A DNA stretch of 64,000 nucleotides from Pseudomonas fluorescens (lineage in GTDB: Bacteria; Pseudomonadota; Gammaproteobacteria; Pseudomonadales; Pseudomonadaceae), in the NCBI RefSeq assembly GCF_902498065.1, contig NZ_CABVIR010000004.1, positions 186,001 to 250,000 on the forward strand, read 5' to 3'. Under the pieces are notes generated by a model that saw nothing but the letters and a program-made list of their open reading frames with translations, was not told the DNA's origin and ran no database searches. Positions within the stretch are counted from its first letter, which is position 1. The number at the start of each line of letters is the position of its first letter. Positions 37,118 through 45,765 of this stretch are shown in pieces. Position numbers and translations under genes: made by a program.

Positions 37118-38524
37118 TCAGGCCGCTGAGATTGTTTGGTGGATCGGCAATTCGACGCGGAAAGTGCTGCCAACGCCGACTTCACTGCGCACCAGGATAT
37201 TCCCCCGGTGTTTTTTCACGATGCCATAGGACAGGGACAATCCCAGCCCCGTCCCCTGGCCCACCGGTTTGGTCGTGAAGAACGGGTCGAAGATTTTCTG
37301 CAGGCTGGCCGGCGGGATGCCGGTGCCGGTGTCGGCGACTTCGATCCACACCGTTTCACCGTCAATCCCCGTGCGCAGGGTGAGGGTGCCGCGCTCCGGG
37401 CCGATGGCCTGCGAGGCATTGACGATGAGGTTCATGATCACCTGGTTGATCTGCGATGGCAGGCATTCGATGTCGGGCAGCTCTTGATAGTCCTTCACCA
37501 CATCGGCCTTGTACTTCAGTTCATTGGCCACGATGTTCAGCGTCGATTCGATGCCTTGCTGCAGATTCGCCCGCTGCCACTCCTGGTTGGAGTCCACCCG
37601 CGAGAAGTCCTTCAGGTCTTTGACGATCTGCCCGACGCGGCTGATGCCCTCCTTGGATTCCTTGATCAACAACGGTATGTCGTCGCGCAGGAATTCCAGT
37701 TCGACCCGGTCACGCAACTGCTGCAAGCGCTCGACCAGCTCGCAGGAACCGATGGCCTCTTCCGCCTCCCGATAAGCGTCGAGCATTTCCTGCAGCTGTT
37801 TGAAATAGCCATCGAGGGTGCCAAGGTTGGAAGAAATGAAACCGATGGGGTTGTTGATTTCATGGGCGACGCCGGCCGCCAGTTGTCCCAGTGACGCGAG
37901 TTTTTCCGACTGCACCAATTGCGATTCAAGCTGTTTGCGCTCGTCGATTTCCCGTTGCAATGCCTCACTGGCCTGTTTGAACTGCGTGGTTCTCCGGTCC
38001 ACCAGATGCTCCAGATGGCTCATCTGCACAGAGGCCCGTGCGGTCATGTCCCATTTGGTCAGCAGGGTGTTGGCCATCTGCTGGACTTCAATGTTGTCGA
38101 ACGGTTTTTTCAGAATCAGCAGGTGGTCATGCGCCTGCAAACGGTCCAGCAGTTCATCCCAGGAATAGTCGGAATAGGCGGTACACACCACCACTTGCAG
38201 GCGTGGGTCTTCCTGCCACAGATGCTCGATGGTTTGTGCGCCGTCCCAGCCTTCGGGCATGCGCATGTCGACGAAGGCCAGCGCGTAGGGCTGGTTTTGC
38301 TGCAAGGCCTGCTTGAGTTTGCCCAGTCCCTCTTGCCCGCCATACGCCGAATCGAGCTCGAACAGCGCGCGGCTGGATTTCACTTCGCTGCCGAACAACG
38401 CAGCCTCCATCTCGTCCAGTTCGAGAGTCTGCACGGGCGTCGGCGTGAGGATCTTGCGGAAATCCACATGGATGGACGGCGTGTCATCGATCAGCAAAAT
38501 GCGTCGGTTCGGCAGCTCGTTCAT
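37118..38524 (-). CDS. Receiver-histidine kinase hybrid (N-terminal receiver)
   Basis: 468 residues from the ATG at 38524, which overlaps the upstream kinase stop (ATGA) and has GGAGGAGG just before it. The N-terminal expanded receiver ([18 protein letters not shown]; phospho-acceptor Asp86 in [19 protein letters not shown]) is followed by a coiled linker. A HisKA domain follows with His221 in GVAHEINNP, then HATPase_c (N box [37 protein letters not shown]). It has no transmembrane helix, so it acts in the cytosol downstream of the membrane kinase, able both to receive and to donate phosphoryl groups. The receiver is the same type as in the two GGDEF-EAL proteins of this operon. Last gene of the five-gene operon. 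Confidence 0.88.
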   Translation of the reverse strand: MNELPNRRILLIDDTPSIHVDFRKILTPTPVQTLELDEMEAALFGSEVKSSRALFELDSAYGGQEGLGKLKQALQQNQPYALAFVDMRMPEGWDGAQTIEHLWQEDPRLQVVVCTAYSDYSWDELLDRLQAHDHLLILKKPFDNIEVQQMANTLLTKWDMTARASVQMSHLEHLVDRRTTQFKQASEALQREIDERKQLESQLVQSEKLASLGQLAAGVAHEINNPIGFISSNLGTLDGYFKQLQEMLDAYREAEEAIGSCELVERLQQLRDRVELEFLRDDIPLLIKESKEGISRVGQIVKDLKDFSRVDSNQEWQRANLQQGIESTLNIVANELKYKADVVKDYQELPDIECLPSQINQVIMNLIVNASQAIGPERGTLTLRTGIDGETVWIEVADTGTGIPPASLQKIFDPFFTTKPVGQGTGLGLSLSYGIVKKHRGNILVRSEVGVGSTFRVELPIHQTISAA

Positions 38525-40332
38525 GCCTCCTCCGTAACGGTTTTCAGCGGGATCTGCAGGGTGAACTGTGCGCCCTTGCCCGGCCCGTCGCTTTGGGCAG
38601 TGAGGTGGCCGTTCATCTCGATGGCCGCCAGTGCGCAACTGTGCAGGCCGAAACCGTGACCTTCCTTGCGGGTGGTAAAACCGTGGGCAAAGATGCGCGT
38701 CATGTTTTCCGGGGCGATGCCTTCGCCGTCATCCTTGACGCTGACTTGCAGCATGGCGTCGTCGACGATTTTTACCCCAAGGGTCATTTGCCGCGGGCGG
38801 TTGCTGAGGTCGGACATTGCGTACTTGGCATTGCTGATCAGGTTGATCAGGATCAGCAGCAACCGGTGTTTGTCGCCCATGACCTGCGGCACCTCGCCGT
38901 ACTCCTTGACCACCGTGACGTGATGCCGGGTCAGCGCACCGGAGTTCATGCGCAAGGCATCTTCCAGCAATTCGCTGATGTGCAGCGGCTCCATTAGGCT
39001 GTTGGCGCCCGCGTAGGATTGCTGGGTGGCAACGATGTCCTTGATGTGGTCGACACTTTTGCTCAGCTGGGCAAGTTCATCGGTCATGCCTTGCTGTTCG
39101 AGGGCGATGGCCTCGACCAGTTGGTTGAGGTAGCCGGGCAGCAACTTGCCTTTCTCGTCCTGGGTCAGGAAGGCGCCAAGGTCGCCGGGGTGTTCGTTGA
39201 TCAGTTGCATGGCTTTGCCCAGCCCCTGGGCCTTGCTGGCGCGCAGTTTGCGCGAAACCAGGTCGGCCGAGATATTGACGCTGTTGAGCACGTTGCCTAC
39301 GTTGTGCAACACGTTGGTGGCGATCTCGGCCATGCCGGCCTGGCGCGCGGTGTCGAGCAGCTCGCTCTGGGTATCCTTGAGTTCACGGGTGCGTTCTTCT
39401 ACCCGCAGTTCCAGGTCGTCGTTGGCGGTTTTCAACGCTCTGTTGACGCGATTGATGATGGTGAAACTGCGCATCAGGTGAATGGCCAGGTACACCAGCA
39501 GCAGGACCAGCAGCACAGAGAACACCAGCATGTAAAAGTGATAGCGCTGCTCGACAGCGTCGGCCTGTTGCTGGTCCTTGTTCAACAGGCTGGTGATGTC
39601 GTCCAGACGCTCGGCGACGGGAACTGCTTCGATATTTTCCAGCAAGCGGTTGACCACTGGTTGTTCGCGCAGGATCAGTGAGATGTGGTTGCTCAAAATC
39701 TCGATCGGGCTGTGAAACTGCTCGGGCAGTCGCAGTTTGTTCACCCCCAGTTTGTTCAGCCCGACCAGAATGTCAGCAGCCTTGTCGTCGGAAGTGACCT
39801 GGGCGTATTCCATGCTGCTGAGCAGCAAATCGTAAGTGTCGGTAGCGATGTTCTGCAGTTGCAGTTTGTCGCCATCGACCAACCGGGCCAGTTGCTCCTG
39901 AATGTCGTCCTCGGCGGCGGGCAGGAACGCCAGTGAGTTGCGCAGCAACGCGTTGTGGGACTTGAACTGCTCCACCAGCCGGGTCTTTTCCTGGATGGCG
40001 GCCAGGTACGCATCATGGCTGGCGCGCCAGATCGGCGAGTCGTTGCGGCCGTGGTTCGACTCCATGGTGTCGAACCGCTCCCACAGTTGGGCCATCTCGA
40101 TCAGCGGCGTGACCAGCGGATCGTAGTTGTGGTTGGTGGCGATCCTAGCCTTGAGAATCTCGGTTTCCCATTGCGCATTCAGCTGTTTGATCCGGCCGAT
40201 CAGGTCCCGGGATTCGGCGTAGGTCGAGGTCTGGTTCGAATTCGATTTGAGGTACAGGAACAACAGCGTCGAGGCCAGCAACAAAGCGACGGCGCCCAGC
40301 AATGTGAGGCTGCGGCGGCGGGACATTTTCAT
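38521..40332 (-). CDS. Membrane-bound sensor histidine kinase
   Basis: 603 residues from the ATG at 40332 (GGAGG nine bases upstream; ATGA overlap with the peroxidase stop). Transmembrane helices at ~8-28 and ~264-284 flank a ~235-residue helical periplasmic sensor domain. Then comes a coiled stretch with LELRVEERTRELKDTQ and an unusual DHp box, ATNVLHNVGNVLNSVN, with His343 in HNVGN rather than HExxN/HEIxxP. HATPase_c follows (LILINLISNAKYAM, DDGEGIAPENM, GHGFGLHSCALAA). It has no receiver of its own, so it should phosphorylate the receivers encoded in the same operon. Direct coupling to the upstream periplasmic di-haem peroxidase suggests a redox or peroxide-linked cue (inference). Confidence 0.88.
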   Translation of the reverse strand: MKMSRRRSLTLLGAVALLLASTLLFLYLKSNSNQTSTYAESRDLIGRIKQLNAQWETEILKARIATNHNYDPLVTPLIEMAQLWERFDTMESNHGRNDSPIWRASHDAYLAAIQEKTRLVEQFKSHNALLRNSLAFLPAAEDDIQEQLARLVDGDKLQLQNIATDTYDLLLSSMEYAQVTSDDKAADILVGLNKLGVNKLRLPEQFHSPIEILSNHISLILREQPVVNRLLENIEAVPVAERLDDITSLLNKDQQQADAVEQRYHFYMLVFSVLLVLLLVYLAIHLMRSFTIINRVNRALKTANDDLELRVEERTRELKDTQSELLDTARQAGMAEIATNVLHNVGNVLNSVNISADLVSRKLRASKAQGLGKAMQLINEHPGDLGAFLTQDEKGKLLPGYLNQLVEAIALEQQGMTDELAQLSKSVDHIKDIVATQQSYAGANSLMEPLHISELLEDALRMNSGALTRHHVTVVKEYGEVPQVMGDKHRLLLILINLISNAKYAMSDLSNRPRQMTLGVKIVDDAMLQVSVKDDGEGIAPENMTRIFAHGFTTRKEGHGFGLHSCALAAIEMNGHLTAQSDGPGKGAQFTLQIPLKTVTEEA

Positions 40333-41285
40333 AAGGGTTTGCCTCCCCATTCACCGGTCAGGGTCTTGAGGAATTTGATGATCAGGGTTTTGTCTTCGGC
40401 GGACGGAATGCGCCCGAGCTGGAACGTGAACATCACGTCCACTGCCTCTTCCAGCGTGTTGGCCGAACCGTCGTGAAAATACGGTGCGGTCACCGCGACA
40501 TTGCGCAGGCTCGGGACCTTGAACACATTGCGGTCCTCTTCATCCTGGGTGACCAGATAGCGACCCAGGTCGGCGTCGGTCGGGTTGCCGCGAACCTTGA
40601 AATAATCGCCCATGACACCGAACTTCTGGAACATGTTGCCGCCGATGTTCACGCCTTGATGGCACGCGATGCAGCCATATTCCTTGAAGCGTTGATAACC
40701 GTACTTTTCCTCGGTCGTGAGAATGTCGGTGTCACCCAGCAGGTATTGATCAAACCGCGAGTTGCTGCTGAGCAGCGTACGTTCGTAAGTGGCCAGGGCG
40801 TTTTGCACATTGTTCATGGTCACCCCGTCCGGGTAGGCGTTGCCAAATGCGCTGCGGTAGCCCGGGTCGGCGGCCAGCACTTGCACCACGTGCTCCCAGT
40901 TGCTGCCCATTTCACTGGGGCTCTTCACCACTTCATGGATCTGGGATTCCAGGGTGTCGGCGCGCCCGTTCCAGAACTGTCGGAAGTTCAGGGTGGCGTT
41001 GAACACGCTGGGGGTATTGATCGTCACAGGCTGACCGGCGAAGCCGATGGAAAACGCCCGGGTATCGGCACCACCGCTTTCCAGTCGATGGCAACTGGCG
41101 CAGGACAGCGTGTTGTTGACCGACAGGCGCGGTTCATTGAACAACTGTCGACCGAGTTCGACCCGCAGCGGATTTTGCTGTGGCGCCGGGGGCAGCGGTT
41201 TTAGCGGTTCGTCCAGCGGCGCGGCGCCCGCGCTCAGGCAGAATCCGAACAGCGACAGCAGCAGGTGGTGAATGGATGGCGACAT
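40329..41285 (-). CDS. Di-haem cytochrome c peroxidase family protein
   Basis: 318 residues from the ATG at 41285 (GAGGA eight bases upstream; the frame opens 49 codons earlier inside leader sequence). Signal peptide MSPSIHHLLLSLFGFCLSAGA, then two c-type haem sites: CASCH in the first third and CIACH in the last third. RLSVNNTLSCASCH, NTPSVFNATLNFRQFWNGRA and FKVPSLRNVAVTAPYFHDG follow the bacterial CcpA/MauG family. A periplasmic enzyme that reduces H2O2 with electrons from cytochromes, or oxidises another partner. Being inside a signalling operon, overlapped by the histidine kinase gene, is unusual and suggests it produces or senses the signal. Confidence 0.88.
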   Translation of the reverse strand: MSPSIHHLLLSLFGFCLSAGAAPLDEPLKPLPPAPQQNPLRVELGRQLFNEPRLSVNNTLSCASCHRLESGGADTRAFSIGFAGQPVTINTPSVFNATLNFRQFWNGRADTLESQIHEVVKSPSEMGSNWEHVVQVLAADPGYRSAFGNAYPDGVTMNNVQNALATYERTLLSSNSRFDQYLLGDTDILTTEEKYGYQRFKEYGCIACHQGVNIGGNMFQKFGVMGDYFKVRGNPTDADLGRYLVTQDEEDRNVFKVPSLRNVAVTAPYFHDGSANTLEEAVDVMFTFQLGRIPSAEDKTLIIKFLKTLTGEWGGKPL

Positions 41286-41329
41286 CTGATAATTCCTCGG
41301 CTGATAGCCCATGTGTCGTTGCGCATCGT

Positions 41330-43204
41330 TCACGTGGCGGTAAATGGAGCAGGCTTCGCGGACCACAGATAACGGACGAAACTGTCCGGCTCCACGGCTT
41401 CGCTGAAGTAGTAACCCTGGCCCTCCTCGCATTGATGGGCCCTGAGGAAATTCAGTTGTTCGAGGGTTTCCACGCCTTCGGCGATGATGGTCAGCTTGAG
41501 GCTGCGCCCCAGGCTGATGATCGCGCTGACCAGGGCGGCGTCGTTGCTGTCATTGCTCAAACCGCGAATGAACGACTGGTCGATTTTCAGCACATCGATC
41601 GGAAAGCGCTGCAAGTAACTCAGGCTGGAGTAGCCGGTGCCGAAGTCATCGATGGCCAGACGCACACCCAGCGCCTTGAGCCGGTTCAGGGAATTGACGG
41701 TGGTCTCGATGTTTTGCATCAACACGCCTTCGGTGATCTCCAGCTCCAGCAAGGACGGCTCCAGGCCCGTCTGTTCGAGGATCCGTTTGATACCATCGAC
41801 AAAGTCGGGCTGACGGAAATCGATGGCTGACATGTTCACCGACATGCAGATTTTTGGCAGCCCAAGGGCCTGCCAGGCACAGGATTGTCGGCAGGCCTCG
41901 GCCAGCACCCATCTGCTTAGCGGGACGATCAGACCACTGTCTTCAGCCACCGCGATGAAATCCGACGGATAGACCAGGCCGTGCCCCGGTTTCTGCCAGC
42001 GGATCAACGCTTCGGCGCCGACCACCTGGCCGCTGCCCAGATCCAGTTTGGGCTGGTAATGCAGGACAAACTCATTGCGCTCCAGCCCCAGGCGAATGCC
42101 GGTCTCGATGCTTTGCTGATCCCGTGCACGCTGGTTCATTTCATCGATGAAAAAGCTGAATTCGTTCGGGCCGCTTTCCTTGATGTTGCGCATCGCGGTT
42201 TCGGCTTTCTTGATCAGCTCGATGGCGTCGAAGCCGTCGTCGGGATAAATGCTGATGCCCAGGCTCGCCGTCACGCTCAGGTCGTGACCGGCGATGTGCA
42301 GGGGGGTACGGATAGCGTTCAAGAGTTTGTCGGCGATGCCCTTTGTCTGCTGGGGGTGGTGGATATCGGCAAGGATCACCACGAATTCGTCGGAGCCATA
42401 GCGAAACACCGAATCTGACTCGCGCACGGTGGCCACCAGATTGCGGCTGACCTGTTTCAACATCTCGTCACCAGCCGGATGGCCGAGGGCATTGTTGATG
42501 CGCTTGAAGCGATCGAGCCCCAGAAACATCACTGCCAATTGCTTGTCATGGCGGCGGGACAACGCCAGCGACTGATTCAGCCGGTCACCCAGCAACGTAC
42601 TGTTGGGTAACTCGGTCAACACGTCGTACTGCAGCAGATGCGATACCTTGAGCAACTCGTGAACCCGCGCCTCGATGGTTTGCTCCAGGCTCAGCACTTT
42701 CATCGCCGCGTCCTGCGCCATCTGCCATTTCCAGGTCAGGGCACTGGCCATCTGGCGGATTTCCAGGCTGTCGAAGGGTTTTTTCAGCACCAGCATCTGG
42801 TCGCCAAACTCCAGCCGTTCGGCCATGGCTTCCCAGGTGTAATCCGAATACGCCGTGCACAACGCGATTTGCAGGTGCGGGTCGGCCTGCCACAGTTGCT
42901 CGATGGTTTCCAGACCATCCCAGCCGGGCGGCATGCGCATGTCGGTGAACACCAGGGCATAGGGGCGTCCTTCGGCCAATGCGTGTTTGACCAGTTCGAG
43001 GGCTTCCTGCCCCTGATACGCCGAGTCGAGGTGAAACGTCAGGCGATCCGTCTGCGGCGTACCGAACAGTGCCGCTTCCGTACCGGCCAGGGTCTGCTCA
43101 TCGTCGGTTTCGGGGCCGAGGATCTTGCGGAAATCATCATGAATCGAAGGCGTGTCGTCGACGATCAGGATGCGCCGGTTGGTCCGCACGAAAGGCACTT
43201 TCAT
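41330..43204 (-). CDS. Response regulator with degenerate GGDEF and EAL domains
   Basis: 624 residues; ATG at 43204 with GGAGG and an ATGA overlap with the upstream gene. Expanded receiver with Asp88 in VFTDMRMPPGWDG and LVLKKPFD. The GGDEF domain reads YGSDEF (270-274), so the second glycine of the signature is Ser and cyclase activity is doubtful. The EAL domain keeps EALIRW (398-400), then NMSAIDFRQ, ELEITEGVL, AIDDFGTGYSSLSYL and KIDQSFI, so phosphodiesterase activity is plausible. Predicted to lower cyclic-di-GMP when phosphorylated, or to be GTP-regulated through the GSDEF domain. Its receiver is very like those of its two operon partners. Confidence 0.9.
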   Translation of the reverse strand: MKVPFVRTNRRILIVDDTPSIHDDFRKILGPETDDEQTLAGTEAALFGTPQTDRLTFHLDSAYQGQEALELVKHALAEGRPYALVFTDMRMPPGWDGLETIEQLWQADPHLQIALCTAYSDYTWEAMAERLEFGDQMLVLKKPFDSLEIRQMASALTWKWQMAQDAAMKVLSLEQTIEARVHELLKVSHLLQYDVLTELPNSTLLGDRLNQSLALSRRHDKQLAVMFLGLDRFKRINNALGHPAGDEMLKQVSRNLVATVRESDSVFRYGSDEFVVILADIHHPQQTKGIADKLLNAIRTPLHIAGHDLSVTASLGISIYPDDGFDAIELIKKAETAMRNIKESGPNEFSFFIDEMNQRARDQQSIETGIRLGLERNEFVLHYQPKLDLGSGQVVGAEALIRWQKPGHGLVYPSDFIAVAEDSGLIVPLSRWVLAEACRQSCAWQALGLPKICMSVNMSAIDFRQPDFVDGIKRILEQTGLEPSLLELEITEGVLMQNIETTVNSLNRLKALGVRLAIDDFGTGYSSLSYLQRFPIDVLKIDQSFIRGLSNDSNDAALVSAIISLGRSLKLTIIAEGVETLEQLNFLRAHQCEEGQGYYFSEAVEPDSFVRYLWSAKPAPFTAT

Positions 43205-45507
43205 CCTTTGTCCTCCGTGGACCGTTGCGGATTGTCCCGGATCGGTCCGATGTCGTGCCTTGTCGGCACGATGCTTCCTGCTTTCAGCAACTCGGCGGCT
43301 TGCTGGCTGCTGACCGCTTTGCTGAAGAAGTAACCCTGGGCATTCATCGGCGACCCGGTGGCCATCAATGAACTGCGCTGTTCCTGGGTTTCGACACCTT
43401 CGGCGATGATGCCGATCCCTACGTCCCGAGCGAAATTGATAATCGCGCGCAGGGTGTTGGCACTGGCCGGGTCGCGGGCGGCGGTATCGATGAAGGCCTG
43501 CGCGAGCTTCAGGTGATTGACCTGGTAGGTCTTGAGGTAATCGAACGACGAATACTCGGTGCCGAAGTCGTCGATGGCAATCTTCACCCCCAGCTCACGC
43601 AGGCGCGGCAGTACATCGTTGTGGGTCCATTTGGTCTGGGCCAGCGTCGCCTCGGTGACGTCGAAACGCAGGTCCCAGGCGCAGAGCTCCCAGCGCGCGG
43701 TGGTGCGCAGCACGTCATAAATCAGCTCCGGGCCACTCTTGAGCTGGGCCAGGGACAGCTTGATCGCGATCACCGGCGGTGCGACGCCGTCATCCCGCCA
43801 CTGGCGCATTTGCTGGCAGGCACGATCCAGCACCCAGTGACCGAGGGCAATGATGGTGCCGGTTTTTTCCGCGGCCGGCAGGAACGCGGAGCTTTCCAGT
43901 AAACCGCGTTCGGGGTGATTCCAGGTGACCACCGCTTCCATGCCGAGGATCTTGCCCGTGCTCAGGTCCACTTCCGGCCAGTAATGCAGCTCCAGTTCTT
44001 CATGTTCGATGGCCTCCCTCAATTCGCTGGCGATGGTCATGCGTTCGACCACTTCCTGATTGATCTCCTCGGAATGGAAGTGGTACTGGTTGCGGCCCTT
44101 TTCCTTGGAGCGATAGAGCGCCATGTCGGCCTGGGTCAGCAAGCCGTCGGCGCTGGTGCTGGCCGGGCTGTAACTGCTGATGCCAATGCTGACCGACACT
44201 CGGACCTCGTTGCCGGCCAGGGAGTAGGGGAGCACCAGCGCGTCGCGGACCTTGGTGGCCAGGGCCGCGGAGTGGGTCGGGTCGCTGACGTCCAGTTGCA
44301 GGATCGAGAACTCGTCGCCTCCCAGCCGCGCAACGATATCGTTCTCACGCACGCAAGCCTTGATCCGGCGGGCGACTTCTTGCAGCAACAGATCGCCGAC
44401 CGGATGCCCGAGGGTATCGTTGATGCGTTTGAAGTGATCCAGGTCCAGATAAAAGATGGCAAACGGGGTCGCGCCCCGACGCGCAGCGGCGAAGGCCTGA
44501 TGCAGGCGCTCGATCAGCGTCGCGCGGTTGGCCAGCCCGGTCAGTCCGTCAGTGCGCGCCAGCAGGAAAATTTTCTCCTCGGCCAGTTTGCGCTCGGTGA
44601 TGTCGATGATGATGCCTTCGACTTCCAGCAGACGGCCCTCACCGTCGCGCACCGGGATGTAACGGTTTTCCACCCAGCGCCAGGCACCTTCGCCAGTGCG
44701 CATCCGAAACTCGATGGAAGCCCCGGCGGCATGGCGGTCCAGCACTCGCGCCATCGCCGTGTCGACCTTCGCTTGATCGTCGGGATGAATCAGCTCCTGG
44801 GCCCAATTGGCCGAAGCGACCAGTTTCGCCGCGACATGCCCGTACTTGGTGATGTTGTGCGAGATGTACATCAGCGGAAACGACGGCTCGCCCCGCAGCC
44901 GATACAGAATGGTCGGGCTGTTCTGCACGATGATGTTGGCATCGGACAGCTCCCTGGTGCGCTCCTCGACCGCTTGTTCGAGCAGCGACATCTTCAGCGC
45001 CGCATCTTCGGTCATTTGCCACTTGGCGGTCAGGGCGCTGGCCATTTGACGGATTTCGATGGCGTCGAAGGGCTTCTTCAGAATCAGCAGGCGATCACCC
45101 AGTACCAGGCGCTCGTCGATGTCCTCCCAGGAATAATCGGAGTAGGCCGTGCAAAGCGCCACTTGCAGCTTCGGATCGACCTGCCACAGGCGTTCGATGG
45201 TTTCCAGGCCGTCCCAGCCCGGTGGCATGCGCATGTCGATGAAGGCCATCGCATAAGGCATGTCGTTGGCCAGGGCCGTCTCGACCTTGTCCAGTGCTTC
45301 GAGGCCCTGGAACGCCGAGTCGAGGACGAAACTCTGCAGCGTGACGGCCGCCGTCGTGCCGAACAGGGCGTTTTCAGCGCTGGTCAGGCTGTCGTTGTCA
45401 AACGAAGGCGGGCTGAGGATCTTGATGAAGTCCTCGTGGATCGAAGCCGTGTCGTCGACGATAAGAATCCGACGATTGGTCCGCGGCAGAAGCGGATTCA
45501 TCGCCAT
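43201..45507 (-). CDS. Response regulator with PAS, GGDEF and EAL-type domains
   Basis: 768 residues, first gene of the five-gene operon. ATG at 45507; an ATG at 45501 is equally possible, and neither has a strong ribosome-binding site. Expanded receiver with Asp91 in FIDMRMPPGWDG. A PAS domain (~180-300: TILYRLRGEPSFPLMYISHNITKYG in landmarks, EFRMRTGEGAWRWVENRYIPV) precedes an intact GGDEF (396-400 in RLGGDEFSIL). The EAL-like domain reads EAV (524-526) and AIDDFGTEYSSFDYL in place of EAL and DFGTGYSS. The cyclase looks competent, and the phosphodiesterase keeps Glu and the Asp pair but with substitutions next to them. Its opposite balance to the neighbour gene suggests the two tune cyclic-di-GMP in opposition (inference). 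Confidence 0.9.
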   Translation of the reverse strand: MAMNPLLPRTNRRILIVDDTASIHEDFIKILSPPSFDNDSLTSAENALFGTTAAVTLQSFVLDSAFQGLEALDKVETALANDMPYAMAFIDMRMPPGWDGLETIERLWQVDPKLQVALCTAYSDYSWEDIDERLVLGDRLLILKKPFDAIEIRQMASALTAKWQMTEDAALKMSLLEQAVEERTRELSDANIIVQNSPTILYRLRGEPSFPLMYISHNITKYGHVAAKLVASANWAQELIHPDDQAKVDTAMARVLDRHAAGASIEFRMRTGEGAWRWVENRYIPVRDGEGRLLEVEGIIIDITERKLAEEKIFLLARTDGLTGLANRATLIERLHQAFAAARRGATPFAIFYLDLDHFKRINDTLGHPVGDLLLQEVARRIKACVRENDIVARLGGDEFSILQLDVSDPTHSAALATKVRDALVLPYSLAGNEVRVSVSIGISSYSPASTSADGLLTQADMALYRSKEKGRNQYHFHSEEINQEVVERMTIASELREAIEHEELELHYWPEVDLSTGKILGMEAVVTWNHPERGLLESSAFLPAAEKTGTIIALGHWVLDRACQQMRQWRDDGVAPPVIAIKLSLAQLKSGPELIYDVLRTTARWELCAWDLRFDVTEATLAQTKWTHNDVLPRLRELGVKIAIDDFGTEYSSFDYLKTYQVNHLKLAQAFIDTAARDPASANTLRAIINFARDVGIGIIAEGVETQEQRSSLMATGSPMNAQGYFFSKAVSSQQAAELLKAGSIVPTRHDIGPIRDNPQRSTEDKG

Positions 45508-45765
45508 TTGCCGGGACAGGCAGTGTTTGGGTTCACAGTGTTCATAAGGGGCATCCTTTCCCTGACCACCTGGCCGAACGTACAGATTATGGATCCGAGT
45601 GAAGTGAGCATAGTCGCCGGGATCAGACTTTGCGCAGCTGACTGAAACGAATCATTGCGGTGGCGGGTTGAAAATCATCTAACCTGTAGGTCAGGATCCG
45701 GCAATTGGGGATGTTTGCCCGATTGCCGACATATCGCCGTAGCCGTTCTCGCTTGAGGTAATGCC
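45508..45765. promoter_or_regulatory. Divergent promoter region of the signalling cluster
   Basis: 258 bp between the five-gene operon and the receiver-HD-GYP gene. It must hold both promoters. I see a 6-bp inverted repeat, GGCAAT/ATTGCC, at about 45702-45729, and a GAGG ribosome-binding site before the plus-strand gene, but no recognisable sigma-54 or known operator sequence. Confidence 0.35.
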
